Shown: positions 12,090 through 21,830 of the stretch, piece after piece
Numbering within the stretch: position 1 is the stretch's first letter
How the letters are laid out: the number at the start of each line of letters is the position of its first letter
DNA from: Microthyrium microscopicum
Taxonomy: Eukaryota; Ascomycota; Dothideomycetes; Microthyriales; Microthyriaceae
Length of the DNA stretch: 64,000 nucleotides
Direction of reading: 5' to 3'
Assembly (NCBI GenBank): GCA_010405405.1
Contig: MU004235.1
Span: forward strand, 1,502,538 to 1,566,537
Translations under genes and position numbers: made by a program
Notes under the pieces: model-generated
Seen by the model: only the letters and a program-made list of their open reading frames with translations
Told to the model about the DNA's origin: nothing
Database searches by the model: none

Positions 12090-13511
12090 CTACCTATCCT
12101 CCTCCTTCTTAACCAAAGCTCCCCCAAATAAATCCTCCCCCTCCCGCTCTGCCTTCTCTCTCGCCAGCCTCCTCTTCTTCGCAACACCCTCCTCCACCGC
12201 TCCATCCGCAGTCCCACCCCTTTTTGTCGCCGCGTTCATCCGCACCAAATCAACCTTATCCGGATTACTGCAATACTTGAGTTTGCGATCCACACGCGCC
12301 GCCTCTTTCTTACTCGCGCTCACTGCTGTCCTTTGCAAGACCTCTGCGCATGCTTCTATCTCATCGAGAATTCTGTCCACCGTTGGTTTGTCCCGCTGAT
12401 CAGCAGGCAGTCGAGATGCGGGAGGCGGTGGGACAACAGAAAGTTTCGAAACGACGAGATCTTGTGCAATGGCAGAGTCCGCTAACCACAGCGCGGCGAG
12501 CATAATTTGGCTCGGCGTATAGAGAAAATAGGCGTCGGACAGGACAGCGCTCCCTTGTAGCCGATCCCTCGCCGTATAATAAGCCTTCTCACACCTCTCC
12601 CTGAACTTATTCGGCGCGCCATACTTGTCACTCAAATGTCTCCTAATCTGTCCCTCAATGCCGCCTTTCCAACTCTTCGGCGCCTCATCGCCCCGAACCA
12701 AATCCAACAACACCTCCAACTCCAGCTTCGCCCCCTTCAAACCCCTCGTCGGATGCCGCACGTCGAAGCAGAACCGTAGCCCCTGAATGATAATGTATTC
12801 CGGCGCAAGCAGTTCTTCAAGGGTGGTATTTTCGAGGCCGGGAACGGAGGTGAGAGAAGTAACGAATTCGGTGGCGGTGGCGTGTGCGCCTTCGGACTTT
12901 TGCGCGATGTAGAGGGCGGTTATCATTATAGATTTTGGGTGGTAGGACATTACGGAGTTAGTTAGGTAGAAGCGGCGCATGTACTGGACTGCTGTTGCCT
13001 GGGTGGGGTAGGTTAGCGAGCGGGATCTCTTTGGGGAGGAAGGGTGAATCTGTGGTGAAAGGATTGGAGAGAGGAAAGATGAAGTAGATGATATTGGGTA
13101 GAGGAAGCTTGGGGGAGGGAGTGTACATACAGCAATGGTATTATTATATCGTTCCGTGAAAGGCGACTGTTCCATCATACTCATAAGTTGCGAACAGAAG
13201 AAGTCAATAAGCACAAGCTCCTCCTCCACCGTGAGAAAATCAATTTCTGGATAGCCATCGGCGCCTATATTTCTGTTCGCCGGAGTTCCATTGCCCGTGG
13301 CGGGTGTTCCAGAGCCACCATTTGCTGGTGTTCCAGAACCATGGCTCTCAGGAACGGCAGATCCGGTTTCTCGTTTTCGTTTTAAGGCATTGAGCACATT
13401 TTTTTTGGCCCGTTCGTTCGTTTTTTGTCGTAAACTTGCTAGATTTTGGGGCGTGAAGTTCCAGAGGCGGTATTGTGATGAGGAGCGGTATAGTTCATCT
13501 TCTGTGGGCAT
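12090..13511 (-). CDS. CCL1: cyclin H homologue, TFIIH/CAK subunit
   Basis: Starts MPTEDELYRSSSQYRLWNFT at 13511, the typical cyclin H N-terminus. The first cyclin fold follows (FLTVEEELVLIDFF, YMRRFYLTNSVM, PKSIMITALYIAQK) and then the second (EYIIIQGLRFCFDVRHPTRG...PSQIMLAALWLADSAI). It should pair with Cdk7/Kin28 and Mat1/Tfb3 to phosphorylate the RNA polymerase II CTD and to activate CDKs, in the nucleus. Positions 12999-13130 are a 132 bp intron (GTATGT..CCCAG) between TIA and ATAVQYMRRF. It is divisible by three and stop-free, so an unspliced reading adds 44 Pro/Ser-rich residues inside the cyclin fold. The spliced product is about 429 aa. A basic C-terminal tail contains VAKKRRLAREKAE, a possible nuclear signal. 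Confidence 0.92.
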   Translation of the reverse strand: MPTEDELYRSSSQYRLWNFTPQNLASLRQKTNERAKKNVLNALKRKRETGSAVPESHGSGTPANGGSGTPATGNGTPANRNIGADGYPEIDFLTVEEELVLIDFFCSQLMSMMEQSPFTERYNNTIAVCTLPPPSFLYPISSTSSFLSPILSPQIHPSSPKRSRSLTYPTQATAVQYMRRFYLTNSVMSYHPKSIMITALYIAQKSEGAHATATEFVTSLTSVPGLENTTLEELLAPEYIIIQGLRFCFDVRHPTRGLKGAKLELEVLLDLVRGDEAPKSWKGGIEGQIRRHLSDKYGAPNKFRERCEKAYYTARDRLQGSAVLSDAYFLYTPSQIMLAALWLADSAIAQDLVVSKLSVVPPPPASRLPADQRDKPTVDRILDEIEACAEVLQRTAVSASKKEAARVDRKLKYCSNPDKVDLVRMNAATKRGGTADGAVEEGVAKKRRLAREKAEREGEDLFGGALVKKEEDR

Positions 13512-13935
13512 TTCGATCGGTGTTTTCTGGCAAATTTATGAGTGGGGAGATTATGAACGTGCCGACTATGCTGGCGGGGAGTATGAAGCGGAATATGGTG
13601 AGTTATGGGGAGTGGAATGTTGACATGTACACGATTAAATGGCGATGCTGAGGCGTTGAAGTTAAGTTTAGGACGCCACCATTACAGGGGTCCTCGCTCT
13701 TGTCCCACGCTAGTTCGACCGTTCCATTTTTGGCAGCGACAGCTTGAGCATAGCCAATATTCTGATATACGTAGATGAGAAGGTGATATTGAGATCGTTT
13801 TGAATATGCAAGTGGTTTCCGGGTATTTGAACACTAGAAACTTGGTCTGAGTTTAGACATTGAAAACAGTTCTGATGCTCTGCAACGCTACAATCCATTA
13901 TCTAATTGCTATAGTTATACAGTGTCTGGCATCCA
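13512..13935. other. promoter of cyclin H and 3' end of RPT2
   Basis: About 420 bp between two genes on the minus strand. It should hold the cyclin H promoter and the RPT2 3' UTR. No further gene is visible. Confidence 0.5.
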
Positions 13936-15426
13936 TTACAAGTACAATCCCTCTGGCTCCCCCTCACTCTTCGTTTTCAGCACACGTTCGCGAGCAGTAC
14001 GGAAATCTTCCATATTCACTCTCATTCTTCGTTCACGGAGAGCCATAAGACCTGCCTCTGAGCAGATGGCTTTGATATCAGCACCAGAGAGATCATCCTT
14101 TTGGTTGATGAATTCGTCGAGATCGACATCCTCGTTCAAGGACATCTTTGAGGTATGGAGAGTGAAGATCTTCTTCTTTGTGTTCTCTGTGAAATGAATT
14201 AGCATCAAGTTTGAAAGTAGTGAATGGTAAAGGCTTACGGTCTGGGTTCTCGAAGAGAATCTTTCGATCAATTCGACCAGGGCGGATCAAAGCTGGATCA
14301 AGAGTTTCAATCTTGTTAGTGGCCATGATGACCTTGACGTCACCACGGTCATCGAAACCATCGAGCTGATTGAGCAACTCCAACATAGTTCGCTGAATTT
14401 CACGTTCACCTCCTGATGTTGACTCGTATCGTTTTGTACCAATGGCATCAATCTCGTCGATGAACACAATGGAAGGCGCATGCTCAGCAGCAACCTGGAA
14501 GAGTTGGCGGACAAGTCGTGGACCATCACCAAGATACTTTTGGATAAGTTCACTTCCAACGATACGCAAGAAGGTGGCGCTGGTCGAGTTTGCTACGGCT
14601 TTGGCGAGCAAAGTTTTGCCGGTTCCTGGAGCACCATAAAGAATTACACCCTTCGGAGGCTTGATACCCATCTCCTCATACAACTCCGGATGAAGAAGAG
14701 GAAGTTCGACTGCCTCTCGCACCTCTTGAATCTGTTGCTCCAGACCTCCGATATCCGCATACGACTCTGTGGGAGCCTTGTCCAGTTTCATCACAGAAAC
14801 CGAAGGATCTGCATCATCCGTCAAAACACCCACAACAGCGACCGACTTGTGATGTAAGAGAATAGAAGCACCGGGTTCGAGGAGGTCTTTGTCAACAAAC
14901 GACATGATCGAGACGTAATACTCAGGACCAGTGGCGCTTGACACGATGGCGTGATCATCATCAATAAGTTCTTCCAGATTTCCAACGCCCATGGGACTTC
15001 CTCTTATGTCATCCACACGGCTGCGCTCATCTGCATTTCGATCGGCTGCTTCGCCATCGACGTTGGCGGCTGCCGGGGCTGTTTCCTTGGTCTTGGCTTT
15101 GCGGTATTGCTCTTGGTTTTCGACGTATTCTTCTTCGAGTAGAAGATGGTCGTGGATGCGCTGCATTCGCAAGTATCGTAGCTTGCAGCGAGCCGATGGA
15201 TAGACAGCTGGAAGCTTTGCGGAAGCACTTGGGCCGGCGGCCTTCTTTTTGCGACGACCGATGCGGGTGGTAGGCTGTGGCGGAGGTTCGTACTTTGGCT
15301 TATCTTTCTACAAGGGAGCGTTAGAATTGGCTGTAATGGACGAGAATTTGGACGATATACCTTGTCTTTCTTGTCCTTTCCATCACCAGCGCCTCCGCCG
15401 GGCATGTTGGATTGAGCGTTACCCAT
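13936..15426 (-). CDS. RPT2: 26S proteasome regulatory ATPase Rpt2 (S4)
   Basis: Exons on the minus strand: 15361-15426, 14239-15307 and 13936-14186, about 461 aa. The first intron restores [16 protein letters not shown] and the second restores ENPDQNTKKKIF, both diagnostic of Rpt2. The N-terminus MGNAQSN is a classic N-myristoylation signal, known for Rpt2. Then come the coiled-coil/OB region, Walker A GAPGTGKT, Walker B IVFIDEID, the second region of homology (RPGRIDRKI) and the helical AAA lid. The protein ends GLYL, a HbYX motif that docks into the 20S alpha ring. It unfolds and translocates substrates in the 19S base. It is transcribed divergently from the Ubc1 gene about 840 bp away. 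Confidence 0.97.
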
Positions 15427-16267
15427 TGCTCAGTCAGAGGTGAGAGCGTATTACGATCAGAACGTAGTATGTAGGAGGTCAAGCGGATGTTGAGGAAGGA
15501 TGGGAAAGTGATGGCTGGTACACTAGAGGGTGAAGGGGATGAGAAACTGAGTGTTGATGGAAGCAACCAGACCAGAGTCGTTGAGTCGTCAGCAGCGTGC
15601 CTGGAGCTTGGAAGCCGCGACCCAAACAAGCGCGTATGTAAGGCGCTTCTGGCGGCTAATATCGTACCGATCTTGCCGTGTCGGGGCCGATAACAAGCAG
15701 TCGCGTCTGAGCTTCGGCGTGGGGTCCTTGCCGTATTTTAGATCCCTTCCGAGTCTCTCCTTCCCATGTCCGGTGTCGAGCTTGGCTTTGGCATCATGCT
15801 TCTGTCTCTATTCACCAACATTAGACGCCCACCCCCAACACTACAATCCCCTATCACAAGATTCACTAGGTGCCCATAAACACTTCCCAGCTCTTAGCTC
15901 TATCTTCCGTGTCACTTTATTCCTATGTAACGTGGCTTTGCCACAGCCTGATCTTCCCCTCACCATATCTTGGTACCAAATCCCCAGCTCCGCCTTACGC
16001 TTCCCAGGCATTCTGCAGCCCAACCAGAACAGTCACACAAATCTGTAACTCGTGGAGACTTTTACACATCATATACTCCCATAGTTGCGGCTCGCAGTGT
16101 AACCTACATCGAACTAGGTCGTTGTCACACGCCATATTCCAACAGCTGCCTGCCCCGCTGCCTACAAGTCAACCCTTTCTTCGACATTGTACGCTCAACT
16201 TCCACCGCTCTGCCACCCATCAACTCTTATCAAAACTGCTGGACATCGCCACTTGTTAGCTTCCGCC
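15427..16267. promoter_or_regulatory. bidirectional promoter, RPT2 / UBC1
   Basis: Head-to-head interval of 841 bp between a proteasome subunit gene and a ubiquitin-conjugating enzyme gene. At 15933-15945 it holds a small palindrome, GTGGC-TTT-GCCAC. Its right half, TTTGCCAC, is eight of the nine bases of the yeast proteasome element (complement of GGTGGCAAA, bound by Rpn4). The region next to the E2 gene is pyrimidine-rich. Whether a Rpn4-like factor acts in this fungus is not known from the sequence. Confidence 0.5.
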
Positions 16268-17113
16268 ATGGCTTCAGCGCGGGCCAAGCGCATCAACAAG
16301 GAGATTCTCGAAGCTAAGAAGGACACAGACTCCAAGATTGAAATCGAAGTCCTTAGAGATGACCTGAACAATCTTCGAGGCCGCTTCCCGGGGCCTCCAG
16401 ATACCCCCTACGAAGGCGGCATATACAGTGTGGAGATCAAGATACCCTCCGAGTATCCATTTCGGCCGCCAAAGATGAAGTTCGAGACCAAGGTGTGGCA
16501 TCCAAATGTCAGCAGTGTCACCGTAAGTTCCCCCAAATTCCCAGGCTCTATTCTGAGTATATACTGACTGTGTCCATCAATCAGGGGGCAATCTGTCTCG
16601 ATACACTATCATCCGGCTGGTCCCCAGTCCTAACCGTCAAATCCGCCCTAATGATGCTCCAATCCCTCCTCGCCTCACCAGAACCCAAAGATCCCCAAGA
16701 CGCCGAAGTGGCCAGCATGATGATTAAGCATCCTAAGGAGTTTGAACACCGCGCGCGCGAGTGGGCGGTCCTACATGCAGGTGCTCCTCGGAAAGAGGAA
16801 GGCGAATCTAGTGGTGGTGCCGACCCGCATGTAGCGAAGAAGACGCAGCAGGCAAAGGAAAAGACGAAGCCAGATGCAGCACAGTATGTTAAGCCCCTTT
16901 TGCTGTTAATGGTGGAACGTGGACTGATTATTTTGCAGATACCGTGGCTACAACAAAGACCTTATTGACAGATTCTGCGCTATGGGCTTCGAGGTGCCGC
17001 AAGTCGTTGCCGCGTTTGAATATGTTGGTATTGATAAGATGGATGGGATGGACTATGAGCTCGAAGAAGCATACATGGGCGATATCACCGCCCGTCTGTT
17101 CGGTGAGCCGTGA
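16268..17113 (+). CDS. UBC1: ubiquitin-conjugating enzyme E2 with C-terminal UBA (Ubc1/E2-25K)
   Basis: Exons 16268-16522, 16585-16883 and 16939-17113, 242 aa. Residues 1-150 are the UBC fold: RIPxE-like helix (KRINKEILEAKK), the PGPPDTPYEGG loop, PFRPPKMKFETKVWHPNV, and the catalytic Cys at about residue 89 in GAICLDTLSSGWSP. A linker rich in Lys/Glu leads to a UBA domain at the C-terminus (YNKDLIDRFCAMGFEVPQVVAAFEYVG), the arrangement of yeast Ubc1 and human UBE2K. These enzymes extend K48-linked chains. The usual Asn of the HPN motif is present (WHPNV). The ATG at 16268 is chosen over upstream in-frame ATGs because MASARAKRIN matches the family start. The head-to-head neighbour is Rpt2, so substrate marking and degradation genes share a promoter. 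Confidence 0.95.
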
Positions 17114-19120
17114 CGAAATCCCGCCATTGGAATCTGTGAGTGGAAAGGGGACGGGACGATGGAGAAATAGAGCAAGTAAGTCAAAGCTTGCCCGAGTTCA
17201 AGCCTCGGAATACGAATTCAATGAAGATCAGCCGGAGTTTTCTTGTTACCCCTATGCATTAGATTCAGTCATTGGCCATTTGAAGGCGTACTGCTGTTGT
17301 TCATATATCTGAGTAGTCAATGCTCTTGTTTATTCTTTCATAATTACTACAGTGCTATCATTTGTACTTCTTCCTATGTTGATGTGTAGTTACATTCTAT
17401 CTTTAAACACGCTTAATCCATGAAGAAGGAGGATCAAATCCTGATTAGCGATTAATATGGTGGAAAGATTTAGTAAGTGGCACTATCTTATCAACTTTGC
17501 TGACTATCTGACTGCTAACGATTTCTGATATAGAGCGGCCTTTGAGGAGGACGGGACGTACATTTCATTCTCAACATCCGGTTGCATTGGCTATCTTCGT
17601 TTCCAGTATACACTACAATCGAGGCTCTCACTGGACTAATACTCGCCATTGAGACTCACATTAAGCGGTTACGCAAAACTTCCCTGGCCACCAAAGAGAT
17701 TCCCAGACCAGCTACCAACCCAACAATTTATGCTTTGCGACTCTTGTTTCTAGGCTACTGGATATACGCCCACCAGAAGTGACCCCGATGGTGGCATAAA
17801 CATAGCATCGCTTGTCAAGGATATGGGCCCGTAGTTGTGATAAGGCGGCATCCTTCTACTTAAGTTTTCTTCGGCTTGTGATAAGAGTATAACCACGGAA
17901 GTGGTGATCTCCTACCTTATGTACTGGCAATTCCTACAAGTACATCTTGGCTGACCATATCCCAGAGCGATATGTCAGAAGACTTTCCATCTCATTCACG
18001 TGCAGTACCAGATATGGTGATGAGTCCTATCTTCCACCCCAGCTTGTCACCACACACTGAAGCTTTTCAGTCCCTCTGATCAAGTCTAGTTCTTTCTGTT
18101 CTAACAGTCCGTACCTAGGATCAGCACGCGTCCGGTGTCATGGTCATTTGACGATAAGCAACTCCTGCGTCTTTGGAGTTTGTCAGTGACTCTGGTAACT
18201 CTGGCTCGTGGGGACGTGTTTACTCTTCCCTATCGTTACAATACAACTTTTTCGATTTAGCGCTGCGTTCTGGAGCTTTGTGACTGTCCGAAGTCATAAT
18301 TTAAGAAGTCAAAGAGCCTTTTCAGGTCGAGAATCTGCCAGTGACTTTGGTCACTGATATATCGGGGCCATGGGCTGTGATCGGTGTTCCGTTATCCATT
18401 CCTAGAACACGACTACTCTATTCTAGCGTCGCGCTCCAGAGGTAGATTTACAGGCGGTCGTGAGACTTCTGCTCTGTTGGTGGTGGCCAGCGACCTTGGG
18501 ATTGGATTTGTGGTGGAGCTGTCACTGCTGTTTCACCTCACGACCTCGACCATGGGCCTCTTCGGTCACTCTATAAGGCTTCCCAGTCCTCTTACTCCGA
18601 TGGGGGGCTACCCTCTGCACCTTGTTACGGCTGCAACCGAACTTACGATATGCGTTCCTGGTAAAGCCGTCACTGCTCTTCCACCTCACCACCTCCACAA
18701 CTGGCCTCCTCAGTCACTCCATACGGCTCTCCCAGTACACCTCCCCCTCGAAGTACCTGCTCCGAAGCTTTTTATTGTCTACTACATAAGCCCGCCCATT
18801 GATTTCGTTTCTCAATCCTTTTCCTCCCTCCTCTTCTCCCCAGAACCTGCCCCCGTCCCAAAATTTGTCTTGCTAAACCAAATCTCTCCATATTACCAGC
18901 ATACTGCAGGCTCTTTACAATTTTTCTCTATTTACCTCCATCACACCACATTTCTCCCTCCCATATTTGCACTGGCTGCTGCTAGTGACGCCAGCCGCCC
19001 ATCGTTGCCATCGCGCAACAACAAACTACACCACCAACACCTCTCTTCCCCATCTCTTCGCGCGCCTAATTCTTCGCGCGTTCCATCCTCACGATCGGAT
19101 TCATAGCAGCCTTGCACAAG
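17114..19120. other. 2 kb upstream region of the 819-aa coiled-coil gene
   Basis: No convincing gene. A 723-nt open frame at 18384-19106 lacks an ATG start and overlaps promoter-like repeats, so I treat it as non-coding. From 18185 to 18718 the hexamer GTCACT/AGTGAC appears seven times (18185, 18340, 18350, 18521, 18565, 18669, 18713). From about 18740 to 19120 the DNA is strongly pyrimidine-rich, as in fungal core promoters and leaders. Confidence 0.5.
18521..18739 (+). repeat. direct repeat pair of about 70 bp in promoter
   Basis: The unit starting at 18521 recurs at 18669, offset 148 bp, with about 80 percent identity by eye. Both begin GTCACTGCT, contain CACCTCAC and GGCCTC, and end CCCAGT. 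Each copy carries two GTCACT hexamers. They lie 0.4-0.6 kb upstream of the coiled-coil gene at 19121. Confidence 0.7.
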
Positions 19121-21580
19121 ATGTTTGGTGCTATTCTTATCTCGCTGTCATGGCGCTTCCTACAGGCCGTCGCGTTCTGGGCGCTTCTGTCTCTCTTCTT
19201 GTTGGGTAGCGCAATGGATACGCCTTCTCGTGAGGGTGATTCCAATCCTACTTCCTCTACGGCTGAGTCCAAAGATTCTTCGACGAACTCGCCTAAAGAG
19301 GCCAATGCTATTTCTTCTTCCAACGAAAAGCCCAAAGAGGCTACCCAGCACGATCAGTCATGGCGTGTTTACATGGACTATGAAAATTCCATGTATAACA
19401 CTTCCTCATCGATGGTCGCTGTTTCTGAAGATCGCAAGGGCTCCGTTCCTGGATCTAGCGATAGTGGATACAAATCCGGCGACGACAAGAAACACGCCAT
19501 AGGATTAAATGGCCTCATTTGGGAGGAGCATTCAAAGACCATGGAAGCGGCTGTTGAGGAGCGGCGCAAGGAAGATGCTTTTTCTATTGTCCAGCTTAAA
19601 ACCCAACTCACACGACTCGAAGGCGATGCCGTGGAACGCGAAGGCCGTGTCGAATTCCTCGAGCAAAACATCCTCAAACTGATGTTAGACCTCCAACAGG
19701 AGCAAGTAAGCTCGGCGAAGAAGGATGAACATCTCTCCCTACTCCAGAAGGAGTTTGAGGAGAAAAAGGAAATCTTGGCCAAGAAGGCATACCGTGTCGT
19801 CGAACTTGAAGTGCATGCTGTCCTGGTCGAAGACCATGCCATCCAGCTATTCGAAGAGCTCCGACAGGAACGCGAAAAGCCAAAAGATGCTGCCCAGCTA
19901 GAAGAACAGGTCACCCAGCTCAAGAAAGAGGCCATCCAGCTTGAAGTGAACGCCTTCCAATATTTACAAGAGCTCCAGGATGAGCAAAATAAGTCGATAA
20001 AGAAGGAAGGAGAGCATGATCAAGATTATGTCATATGGCAGCAGAAGCATGACAAGCTCCAAATCCGTCATGACATGTACAAGAAGGTCTATGAAGGCGC
20101 GCTAAAATCGACAGATTCGTTGAAAGACCAAGTCAAACTCAACGAGGCTTCCATTACATCACTCCAAAAGGACAATAGTCAACTCAAGAATGACCTCATG
20201 GCTAAAGATGTCCAGATTGCTGGATTGAAGGCTAGCATCCAGGAGCTTCAGAATAGACCAGTTTTCCAGAAGGCTGATAGCCCAGAGGCCAATGGTTCAG
20301 AAATTGCCGAACTACGAGCTCGCATCCAGGTGTTTGAGAACACTGCTCCACAGGGCCTGATTCGTCTCAAAGATAACAAGATAAGTCGCCTCGAGCAAGA
20401 TGTGAAGCAGCTCCATGAGAAGCAACTCCACGCAGAGACCTCAGAGACTGCCATGCTCCATGCAGGACTTCTCCGCCTGTTGGCAGAACAAAAAGAGAAG
20501 CTACGTCTAGGAGCCAGCAAGCTCCGAGCAAGCATTGAAAGCGAAGTAGAGGCGAAGCTCAAATATGCTCAGCTTAAAAAGTTCATCGAGCATGCTCTTC
20601 ATGACACACTAGAATCGGCTGAAGAGTGCAAGACTCGCGCCAGCGAGTTCTTGGAAGTCGCAGAGACCACGTCGGTCTTTGATGCTAGTGCCTCTGCATA
20701 TCTTGAGTTCTTCGTCTCCGGTCTCGGTAACTTCGGTAAGACCTTGACAGACGCATTCGAGTTGCTGATGGACAAAAATGAGGAGATGGCCAACAATGTA
20801 GCCCCACTCATCAAGGGATTCGTCTTTCGCATTGATTGTCTCACCAAGGAGAATAGATGGCTTCGAGACGATAGTGCTTACACCAAAAACATGAACGAGC
20901 TCCTCCGAAAAGATAACGCCAAGTACAAGGCCAACGAGGAGAATAATACCTTCCTGCTTGCGCTCAAAGCTGAAAAGGACCGCCTGCAGGATTTCTGTCG
21001 TTGGCTCGTGGCTCAGCACATTGAAGACGGAGAGCTACTCCGGGCTAACGAGTTCTATGAAGACAATCTTCAATTGCAGGAAAATGTCGATCATCTACTA
21101 GAGGAAATCCGACGAGTTCGCGAAGACTTCTGGAATCTGAATATTGCAGCCGAGCAATATCGCGAGCTCTATGAAAACCTTGCTACTCAGTGGAACGCGC
21201 TGTTCACACAAGCGCCCCCTCCCTCTGATGGTATTCAGCCTACGGCAGCACAAGATGTGGCTACTCAAGCAGACGGTCAAAACCAACAATCTTACCCACC
21301 ACCCGGGCAAGACATGAGTTCTGATCAGTACCCAAATGGGCATGTCCATGATGATGGTAACGGCCAGCGCAGTAACCCAGACTTGTCCAATGCTCAAACT
21401 CAAGATTATAGCAGCTTTGATGGACCCACTGCACAAGAACTCTACGAGCAATTGAGCAATTTCCCTTCGGACCAAAATGAGGTGTACCCCATAGACGAGA
21501 ATGATGAATTGTCAGAAGGGGGCACTGAGGAGGGGGATTCTGAAGAGGAGGGTTTTGAAAAAGAAACTTTTCAAGAATAA
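19121..21580 (+). CDS. membrane-anchored coiled-coil protein (family member 1)
   Basis: Single exon, 819 aa, ATG at 19121. Residues 1-32 form an N-terminal hydrophobic anchor or signal-anchor (FLQAVAFWALLSLFLLGS). A Ser/Thr-rich linker follows with SSDSGYKSGDDKK at about 112-124. The rest, about 135-690, is a nearly continuous heptad-rich coiled coil (LTRLEGDAVEREGRVEFLEQ and similar). The tail is acidic and Gln/Asp-rich. It is clearly homologous to the genes at 27600 (+) and 23389-25566 (-), above all around DSGYxS and the following D/E-H-x-x-x-ME segment. No enzymatic domain is visible. It may be a tether or scaffold on an internal membrane; that is inference. Coding-like acidic sequence continues past the stop. 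Confidence 0.85.
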   Translation: MFGAILISLSWRFLQAVAFWALLSLFLLGSAMDTPSREGDSNPTSSTAESKDSSTNSPKEANAISSSNEKPKEATQHDQSWRVYMDYENSMYNTSSSMVAVSEDRKGSVPGSSDSGYKSGDDKKHAIGLNGLIWEEHSKTMEAAVEERRKEDAFSIVQLKTQLTRLEGDAVEREGRVEFLEQNILKLMLDLQQEQVSSAKKDEHLSLLQKEFEEKKEILAKKAYRVVELEVHAVLVEDHAIQLFEELRQEREKPKDAAQLEEQVTQLKKEAIQLEVNAFQYLQELQDEQNKSIKKEGEHDQDYVIWQQKHDKLQIRHDMYKKVYEGALKSTDSLKDQVKLNEASITSLQKDNSQLKNDLMAKDVQIAGLKASIQELQNRPVFQKADSPEANGSEIAELRARIQVFENTAPQGLIRLKDNKISRLEQDVKQLHEKQLHAETSETAMLHAGLLRLLAEQKEKLRLGASKLRASIESEVEAKLKYAQLKKFIEHALHDTLESAEECKTRASEFLEVAETTSVFDASASAYLEFFVSGLGNFGKTLTDAFELLMDKNEEMANNVAPLIKGFVFRIDCLTKENRWLRDDSAYTKNMNELLRKDNAKYKANEENNTFLLALKAEKDRLQDFCRWLVAQHIEDGELLRANEFYEDNLQLQENVDHLLEEIRRVREDFWNLNIAAEQYRELYENLATQWNALFTQAPPPSDGIQPTAAQDVATQADGQNQQSYPPPGQDMSSDQYPNGHVHDDGNGQRSNPDLSNAQTQDYSSFDGPTAQELYEQLSNFPSDQNEVYPIDENDELSEGGTEEGDSEEEGFEKETFQE

Positions 21581-21830
21581 TTCTCTGGAGCAGCGGATGC
21601 TGAAGAAGCAGATGCTGAAGGATAGGTCTCCGAAGATGATGATGCTGAGGAACAAGGCCCTGAAGATGATGATGATGAGGAACAGGACCCTGCAAGAGAA
21701 ACTTCCCGAACTAGCGGATGCTGAAGAAGCAGATGCTGAAGGAGAGATCTCAAAGGGATGGAACTCGGAGGAAGGGGAATCTGCGGAGGACGTCTCTCAA
21801 GACGATATTCTAGAAGAGTTTGGATCCTGA
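21581..21830 (+). pseudogene. decayed acidic C-terminal extension of the 19121 gene
   Basis: After the TAA at 21578-21580 the same frame reads acidic repeats (ADAEEADAEG, then SEDDDAEEQGPEDDDDEEQ) broken by one more stop. A second frame then reads ADAEEADAEGEISKG to a TGA at 21828. The composition matches the gene's own acidic tail. An exact 31 bp direct repeat (21592-21622 and 21713-21743) lies inside, offset 121 bp, which shifts frame by one. I interpret this as the remains of a longer acidic tail. A spliced C-terminal exon is less likely because I see no good donor before the TAA. Confidence 0.55.
21592..21743 (+). repeat. 31 bp direct repeat, two copies
   Basis: AGCGGATGCTGAAGAAGCAG begins both copies, at 21592-21622 and 21713-21743, identical over 31 bp. 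The DNA between them is GATGATGATG-rich. It encodes Ala-Asp-Ala-Glu-Glu in different frames, consistent with slippage or unequal exchange in an acidic repeat tract. Confidence 0.85.

Noticed and set aside
17582-17782. 66-codon frame downstream of UBC1
   Set aside because: Starts with ATG but has no family features. An AG after TGATATAG nearby is not matched by a credible upstream exon.
18384-19106. A 240-codon open frame upstream of the 819-aa gene
   Set aside because: It starts at a GTG rather than an ATG, covers the direct repeats and pyrimidine-rich leader, and shows no domain. Promoter and leader DNA explains it better.
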